From Providencia zhijiangensis (GTDB taxonomy: Bacteria; Pseudomonadota; Gammaproteobacteria; Enterobacterales; Enterobacteriaceae), in contig NZ_CP135990.1 of the NCBI RefSeq assembly GCF_030315915.2, positions 1,550,001 to 1,614,000 on the forward strand: a stretch of 64,000 nt of DNA, given 5' to 3'. Each line of letters begins with the position of its first letter. Position 1 is the first letter of the stretch. The translations under genes and the position numbers were made by a program. Under the pieces are notes generated by a model. It had not been told where the DNA came from and made no database searches. It was given only the letters and a program-made list of their open reading frames with translations. This document shows, piece by piece, positions 58,237 through 64,000 of this stretch.

Positions 58237-58635
58237 TTAATGGATAGAGTTTTGTCCAAGAGGTCGTCTAGTGCGACCTTTTTTATTAAATTGTATTTTA
58301 TGTATGGATTGATGGGATTTAAAATTATTATTTATCATTGATTTATCTATGTATTCTGGCATTGAATATATTGTTAAATCCATATTGATTATTAAAATAA
58401 TCGTAGTATCTATGAAAAAAACCTTGCTATACGTAAGGATGTATGAGTAAATGCACTCATCGGTTTGGAAGTACAGACCTATTTATGAAAGCAAGTTTTG
58501 AAAAGTTCCCCCCGTTTAGCGTTATCCTATAGATACCCATTCGTAGTGAATTCCTTCTAATTAGTTCCATAAGTATCAAGAAAAATCAAACCTATATGCC
58601 ATGTGGCAACAATTAAAAATTCAAAGGAATTCAAT
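58237..58635. other. Cold-shock gene upstream region
   Basis: 399 bases. After the terminator it is AT-rich and probably includes the promoter and a long 5' untranslated leader of the csp gene, as is usual for cspA-type mRNAs. No hairpin of clear significance. Confidence 0.45.
58261..58284 (+). terminator. Terminator of the 38-residue ORF
   Basis: AGGTCG / CGACCT with 7-base loop and TTTTTT. Confidence 0.85.
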
Positions 58636-58848
58636 ATGTCTAATACAATGACTGGTTTAGTAAAATGGTTTAACGAATCTAAAGGCTTTGGCTTTATTTC
58701 TCCTGAAGATGGAAGCAAAGATGTGTTTGTTCACTTTTCTGCAATCCAAAGTGATAGCTTCAAAACCCTTAATGAAGGGCAAAAAGTCAGCTTCTCAGTA
58801 GAAAATGGCGCAAAAGGTCCAGCTGCTGTAAATGTAGTGGCACTTTAA
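58636..58848 (+). CDS. CspA-family cold-shock protein
   Basis: 70 residues from ATG 58636 (AAAGGAA upstream), the usual CspA size. A single OB fold with RNP1 KGFGFI and RNP2 VFVHF motifs, plus conserved [13 protein letters not shown] and [21 protein letters not shown]. Binds single-stranded RNA/DNA and melts mRNA structure, mainly at low temperature or in stress. Closest to CspE/CspC-type sequences; which paralogue is uncertain. An IS3-family element lies 87 bases downstream. Confidence 0.93.
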   Translation: MSNTMTGLVKWFNESKGFGFISPEDGSKDVFVHFSAIQSDSFKTLNEGQKVSFSVENGAKGPAAVNVVAL

Positions 58849-58943
58849 GATCGATATCTTTATGAGATGTCCTTGAGATAAAGGCACTCTATCATTTTGA
58901 AGCAACCAAAAGTAACCCTTCCGGTGTTAAATGTATGTAGTGG

Positions 58944-60154
<1,211 letters not shown>

Positions 60155-60185
60155 TCAGGTGGCCAAATTTATTAAACCACTACAG

Positions 60186-60293
60186 TTTAAAGGTTATCTG
60201 GTTAGTGAAAAAGGTTCTATCTCGTGTTCGTGTTCTTATCGGTTTGAAGGGAGGTGTAGCTTCACCGGCGATTGTGCAACACTAAATCGATAG
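60186..60293 (+). pseudogene. Coding fragment, copy B (VSEKGSI peptide), cut by the IS3 element
   Basis: Open frame FKGYLVSEKGSISCSCSYRFEG... to TAG at 60291. Shares an exact 21-base stretch with copy A at 49.8 kb and the pattern VSEKGSI..S.SYRFEG. Its 5' part is missing at the IS boundary, so the parent gene may have been broken by the insertion. Parent unknown. Confidence 0.45.
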
Positions 60294-60350
60294 ATGAGTT
60301 TTATTGAAACTGGTTATATATATTTCATTTCAATGTAACTTGGAGTGTAT

Positions 60351-60800
60351 ATGAACAGAGCATCATTATCTAAAAGTTCTCCTGATGCGTATAACAAGCT
60401 GATTGAGATTAGCAATCATATTGATCAGCAAGCAGTATCATTAGGAATGGAAGAAGGGTTTATTCATCTACTTAAATTGAGAATATCTCAGATTAATGGG
60501 TGTGCTTTTTGTGTGAGGCTTCATACGCAAGATGCTCAAAAATGCCATGTTAATATTGATAAAATCGCATTGGTCGCAGTATGGGAAGAGGCTGATTATT
60601 TTTCTGAAAAAGAAAAGGCTGCATTCTTATTGGCTGAATCAGTCAATATGGTTCATTCCGGTCATATTCCTAGTGATATTTATAAAAAAGCTGCGGAATA
60701 CTGGAACGATGAACAACTAGCATTAATTGAATGGATATCTATCATCATTGGTTCTTTTAATCGCATCGCTATCGCGAGCCGCTATAAAGTGAAGCCGTAA
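60351..60800 (+). CDS. Carboxymuconolactone decarboxylase / AhpD-like protein
   Basis: 149 residues from ATG 60351, with GGAG five bases upstream; the GTG at 60345 is less likely. CMD domain with the AhpD-type redox motif NGCAFCVRLH (Cys51, Cys54, His58), and FNRIAIASRY at the end. Family members act as alkylhydroperoxidase or similar thiol oxidoreductases; the partner is unknown. Single gene downstream of the fragment; cytosolic. Confidence 0.85.
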   Translation: MNRASLSKSSPDAYNKLIEISNHIDQQAVSLGMEEGFIHLLKLRISQINGCAFCVRLHTQDAQKCHVNIDKIALVAVWEEADYFSEKEKAAFLLAESVNMVHSGHIPSDIYKKAAEYWNDEQLALIEWISIIIGSFNRIAIASRYKVKP

Positions 60801-60928
60801 GTCTCTAGTCGAATCACAGGTTAATATTAGTGATACTTGTCCTATATTTACAATAAGTAAAGTGACTTCATTTTCAATCTACGTGACACTGGATCGTGCG
60901 TATTAATCAGCTAATGGAGTAATGACTT

Positions 60929-61150
60929 ATGTTCCCAGAGTATCGTGATTTAATCTCGCAGCTTCGTCAGTCAGATCCGGATTTTAGAGCCTTATTTAAT
61001 CGGCATAATCAACTCGATCATGAAATAGCCAGACTGGAGCATCCAGACAGAAGTGGGTATGGCACTGATGTTATAGAGTTAAAAAAAGAAAAACTGCGCC
61101 TTAAAGAAGAGATTCATCAAATATTGAAAAACCCACCAGAACTAAGCTAA
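60929..61150 (+). CDS. ydcH: YdcH family protein (DUF465)
   Basis: 73 residues (E. coli YdcH 74). Two-helix protein: MFPEYRDLISQLRQSDPDFRALFNRHNQLDHEIARLE is the DUF465 signature, then a Lys/Glu-rich helix (LKKEKLRLKEEIHQIL). Function unknown. AATGGAG precedes the ATG. A terminator-like hairpin follows. Confidence 0.9.
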   Translation: MFPEYRDLISQLRQSDPDFRALFNRHNQLDHEIARLEHPDRSGYGTDVIELKKEKLRLKEEIHQILKNPPELS

Positions 61151-61172
61151 CTCGATAGATTACTACAATTCA

Positions 61173-61195
61173 CAGCCTCGCCAAGTGTGGGGCTG
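61173..61195 (+). terminator. ydcH terminator
   Basis: CAGCC / GGCTG with one more C-G pair inside, then TTTATTGATTTT. Confidence 0.65.
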
Positions 61196-61283
61196 TTTAT
61201 TGATTTTATTGGAAGCAATTTGCACTTAATCCTATAGGCGAGACTACCTAGCTAAGATAGTGTGTCTAAAAAGGAGAATAAAC

Positions 61284-61427
61284 ATGCCTGCATTTAACCC
61301 AGTAGAAATGGTCGCTGAAGCGATGTTAAACACAATTAGTATGATTGCAACACCTGTGGAATACCTACTTTATAGTGGAAAAATAGCGGAAATATTTATG
61401 ATGAGTGTATTTTATATTCAACACTAA
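61284..61427 (+). CDS. Unknown 47-residue protein
   Basis: ATG at 61284 with a strong AAAAGGAG eight bases upstream, TAA at 61425. The product MPAFNPVEMVAEAMLNTISM... has one amphipathic/hydrophobic helix (IATPVEYLLYSGKIAEIFMMSVFYI). Not recognised. Good ribosome site and the following hairpin support translation. Confidence 0.5.
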   Translation: MPAFNPVEMVAEAMLNTISMIATPVEYLLYSGKIAEIFMMSVFYIQH

Positions 61428-61452
61428 GAAGTAAACTCATCAAAAAACGATA

Positions 61453-61489
61453 CTTAGCATAAAGTGAAAGCTAGGAGCTTTATGCTAAG
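61453..61489. terminator. Convergent hairpin
   Basis: Perfect 12-bp stem CTTAGCATAAAG / CTTTATGCTAAG with a 13-base loop between the 47-residue ORF and the XRE gene. No T-run, so its role as terminator is uncertain. Confidence 0.45.
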
Positions 61490-61504
61490 AGGATGATATA
61501 AATA

Positions 61505-61741
61505 TTATTGCTCTGGTTTTAAATAAGCGTCGAGCAGTGTTCGAAGCTCAACATCTAATACTGAGCTTAGTGCAATAAGATGCCCAACATATATAGAAGA
61601 GGAACCATCTTCATATCGGGAATATGCGTGCTCTGAAACTGAAATGGCTTTAGCTATCTCGGTGACCGTTATTTGACGAGCGAGACGCTGTTCTTTGATG
61701 AATTGTCCTAAAGAGAGGTTGTTAAGTTTTCTTTCGTTCAT
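61505..61741 (-). CDS. XRE/MrpJ-like helix-turn-helix regulator
   Basis: 78 residues from ATG 61741 (AGGG upstream); the longer frame starts at a TTG. One HTH_3 domain: LGQFIKEQRLARQITVTEIAKAISVSEHAYSRYEDGSSSI. Small XRE proteins of this kind (MrpJ and paralogues) regulate fimbriae and motility in Proteus and Providencia, but nothing here shows its target. No fimbrial genes in the window. Confidence 0.8.
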   Translation of the reverse strand: MNERKLNNLSLGQFIKEQRLARQITVTEIAKAISVSEHAYSRYEDGSSSIYVGHLIALSSVLDVELRTLLDAYLKPEQ

Positions 61742-61872
61742 CGGTACAGCCCTAAAATTAGTAGTGGACAATAAATAACATAGATATGTTAAACGTTAAT
61801 AGGGAAGTATCTGCATTTTGGTAATGATAGGATAATTTTATGATAATTATCCTAATGTATGGAAACTCACTA

Positions 61873-62571
61873 TTACTGGTTTTTTAGTGCGTATTTAACC
61901 GCACTCTGCGCATGAATTGCTGTGGTATCAAAAACGGGAACGGAAGTATCATCGTCATTTACCAGCAACGTGATTTCAGTACATCCAAGAATAATACCTT
62001 CAGCGCCTTGTTCAACGAGTGATTTCATGATGCGTCGATACTCGGTTCGTGAAGTCTCAGAGATAACCCCTAAACACAACTCATTATAGATAATATCGTG
62101 AACGATTTTTCTGTCTGCCTCATTTGGTGTGACCACCCTTAAGTTAAATTTATCAATCAGACGATCTTTATAAAAAGCTTGCTCCATGGTAAATGCAGTA
62201 CCTAACAACCCAATAGTTGTAATGCCTGATTGTATTATTTGTTCACCTGTTGTATCTGCAATGTGAAGGAGAGGAAGGTTGGATTTTTCTTCGATTTGTG
62301 GGGCGACTTTGTGCATGGTATTTGTACACAAAACCAAAAAATCAGCGCCGGCCGCTTGTAATCTCATTCCTGCTTTTGCTAAATGGTCGGCAGCAAGATC
62401 CCATTGACCGTGAGATTGAAAATATTCAACTTCAGCAAAATCAACGCTGTATAAAACAATCTTAGCGGAATGTAACCCTCCAAGTTTCTGCTTAATACCT
62501 TCATTTATTTGCTGATAATAGAGTTGGGTTGATTCCCAGCTCATTCCCCCGATAAGTCCAATCGTCTTCAT
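61873..62571 (-). CDS. Aspartate/glutamate racemase family protein
   Basis: 232 residues from ATG 62571 (GAGGT upstream). The frame extends 20 codons further but MKTIGLIGGMSWEST is the conserved start. Two catalytic Cys: Cys82 in LCTNTMHK and Cys197 in ILGCTEI, the pair used for two-base racemisation. Like YgeA/RacX-type broad-specificity racemases; substrate unknown. Cytosolic. Confidence 0.88.
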   Translation of the reverse strand: MKTIGLIGGMSWESTQLYYQQINEGIKQKLGGLHSAKIVLYSVDFAEVEYFQSHGQWDLAADHLAKAGMRLQAAGADFLVLCTNTMHKVAPQIEEKSNLPLLHIADTTGEQIIQSGITTIGLLGTAFTMEQAFYKDRLIDKFNLRVVTPNEADRKIVHDIIYNELCLGVISETSRTEYRRIMKSLVEQGAEGIILGCTEITLLVNDDDTSVPVFDTTAIHAQSAVKYALKNQ

Positions 62572-62963
62572 TGATAAGTACCTCATATGTGTTGTTTTCT
62601 TACTATACTGAGCGTATTTATGGGGAGTCAATCCGGTAATATCAGTTTTTATCGATAATATAAATAAAGCCGAGATTATTTTTAACTGATATCTATCTTA
62701 TTAGTTTTAATATTGGAGTTATCTTTCTGTAATTAATCAAATATTAGAGATTTATTTTATTGTTACTCTTCGAGAAATTGATTAATAACGCCATGAGACT
62801 GTTCAGTAAATCTTCATTAAATAATATTTTATTGCTGCTATACTACTAAAGTTACTTATTTTATTTTTTAGATAATGCGGGAATAAAATAAACCTAGTGA
62901 CCTACACTGACTATTTTTTTTGATGTTCAGTTTATGAATTTAAATTTTTTAGTTAAGGAGTTT
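62572..62963. other. Racemase-unknown gene intergenic region
   Basis: 392 AT-rich bases. An extended -10 (TGCTATACT, 62836-62844) could serve the gene at 62964. Otherwise nothing seen. Confidence 0.45.
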
Positions 62964-63182
62964 ATGATGGTAAGTAATAACCAAGCTCGTCGTTTATTAG
63001 GGATGCCGTTCAAGTTAAGTCGTTCTAAGCGTAATATTCAAGTTTCTGTGATTGCAAAGGAAAATGCTACGGCTTTACCTGAAGAGCTAAAAGATAAGCC
63101 GTTCGTTGCGGTACAGAAAAATAAAGCTACAGAAAAGAAAACCTATCACTCTATCAGCGTATTTTATCCGGAATATATCTAA
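62964..63182 (+). CDS. Unknown 72-residue basic protein
   Basis: AAGGAG lies seven bases before the first of two adjacent ATG codons (62964, 62967). Product is basic in its first half (NNQARRLLGMPFKLSRSKRNIQVSV) without signal peptide or membrane segment. Not recognised. A terminator follows. Confidence 0.6.
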   Translation: MMVSNNQARRLLGMPFKLSRSKRNIQVSVIAKENATALPEELKDKPFVAVQKNKATEKKTYHSISVFYPEYI

Positions 63183-63204
63183 GTTAATTTCAGGGTAAGA
63201 TGTG

Positions 63205-63227
63205 ACCCTCTAGATTGGCTAGAGGGT
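63205..63227 (+). terminator. Terminator after the 72-residue ORF
   Basis: Perfect 9-bp stem ACCCTCTAG / CTAGAGGGT with a 5-base loop; modest T content follows. Confidence 0.65.
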
Positions 63228-63449
63228 TTAAGTAATGCAATAATAAATCCCTTTCATATATCCATATCTTTTTTTGAATTATCTGATGGTGTTTTAGCAT
63301 TGGAATGGTTCATGATCATTCAGCGATTTTTTGTGATCGCCACTCAGTTTCTATCTATTAAAGAAAATAAAATAGTGTGATAGTCATATTCTCTCGATAA
63401 AATCGAGGTCGAGGATAATGATAAATACAACTAAAATGGATATGTGTAG

Positions 63450-64000
63450 ATGAAATTATGCCAATGGATGCTATTTTTTTGTTTTCTATTTATAAATGGT
63501 TGTTCAACACAATTTAAAACTGACGATGAATCAAATAAGCTGAAATTTAGTATTCAGCATGCAAACACAATCCCGATTAAGGATTCAGTTGAAACATTGA
63601 CGGTGGCAGATATGTTGCCTGGAGATATCCTTTTATCTTCAGCTACGGGGATGAACTCGTGGGGGATCCGCTTATTTAGCGTGAGCGGGGTGAGTCACGC
63701 TTCTATTTATTTAGGATTTGGTCAGGTGGCAGAATCGGTTGGGAGTGGGGTCAGAATTATTCCTCTCGACCAAGCAATCACAGATTCTAATAATATGGTT
63801 GTATTACGACATAACTTATTGACGTCATTTCATGCAGAAAAACTGCGTGAGTTTTCTACTGCTAATGATGGAGGTAAATACAACATGAAAGGGATCATCA
63901 TGATTGCGCCATGGATGCTGACAAAGCGCGTCTGTGAACTACCGCTGATTGGACAGACTATCCGTAATTTTTGTCTTAAAACACTGGCTACAGTGCAATT
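63450..64000 (+). CDS. YaeF/YiiX-like lipoprotein with permuted NlpC/P60 fold, 3' truncated
   Basis: 183 codons to the window end. Lipoprotein signal with lipobox INGC (lipid-bearing Cys18). Then TVADMLPGDILLSSATGMNSWGIRLFSVSGVSHASIYLGFGQVAESVGSGVRI, matching the E. coli YaeF pattern (PGDLLFSS, VSHVAIYLG, GVQI). In this permuted papain-like family His of VSHASIYLG is a catalytic residue and the Cys comes later, beyond the window. Likely outer-membrane lipid- or peptide-related hydrolase of unknown substrate. Confidence 0.82.
   Translation, partial: MKLCQWMLFFCFLFINGCSTQFKTDDESNKLKFSIQHANTIPIKDSVETLTVADMLPGDILLSSATGMNSWGIRLFSVSGVSHASIYLGFGQVAESVGSGVRIIPLDQAITDSNNMVVLRHNLLTSFHAEKLREFSTANDGGKYNMKGIIMIAPWMLTKRVCELPLIGQTIRNFCLKTLATVQ

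Overview
The window looks like chromosomal DNA of an AT-rich enterobacterium of the Morganellaceae, most probably Providencia. Gene order closely follows the Escherichia coli 37-38 min region (ydiJ-menI-sufABCDSE-ldtE-lpp-pykF, tRNA-Val/mdtK/ribE, punC/punR/purR/ynhF/sodB/grxD/rnt/gloA, slyA/slyB/anmK/pdxH/tyrS/pdxY/gstA, sap, psp, ycjXF-tyrR-tpx, mppA/zntB/fnrS/ttcA), and most proteins match E. coli lengths within a few residues. The genus is an inference from base composition, synteny and divergence; no rRNA gene is present.

Layout. 1-7.1 kb: end of ydiJ, menI, then the complete six-gene SUF iron-sulfur operon behind a probable IscR/Fur-controlled promoter. 7.3-13.9 kb: L,D-transpeptidase, Braun lipoprotein, pyruvate kinase I with a Cra-like site, three identical tRNA-Val(GAC) genes, the MdtK efflux pump and riboflavin synthase. 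14-18.5 kb: an accessory monooxygenase/AraC pair, then the purine transporter PunC, its regulator PunR, and PurR. 18.7-30.6 kb: small protein YnhF, Fe-superoxide dismutase, GrxD, RNase T, glyoxalase I, SlyA/SlyB, vitamin B6 salvage genes, TyrS, GstA and a DUF817 membrane protein. 30.6-41.5 kb: sapABCDF, an unannotated RyhB small RNA, and the phage-shock genes pspF/pspABC-ycjXF with a clear sigma-54 promoter. 41.7-49.6 kb: tyrR, two unknown proteins, tpx, an OppA/MppA-type binding protein, zntB, the FnrS small RNA with an FNR box, and ttcA.

49.6-64 kb is more accessory: a DUF3290-DUF421 membrane pair better known from Gram-positive bacteria, an intact IS10-Right, a three-subunit molybdenum aldehyde/alcohol-type dehydrogenase exported by Tat with a triheme cytochrome, a cold-shock gene, an intact IS3-family element, and a series of small or regulatory genes (AhpD-like, YdcH, XRE regulator, Asp/Glu racemase, unknowns, start of a YaeF-like lipoprotein).

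Themes. Iron and oxygen control run through the window: SUF, sodB, grxD, RyhB (iron) and FnrS (oxygen) lie within 50 kb, and the RyhB core is complementary to the sodB start region. The most notable non-coding observations are RyhB, FnrS, an IS10 inserted inside a stop codon so that the interrupted gene gains just one residue, and a short coding fragment present twice with mostly synonymous divergence. I do not see an obviously new multi-gene defence or biosynthetic system; the best candidates for undescribed biology are the unknown small proteins, the duplicated peptide fragment and two possible unannotated small RNAs.
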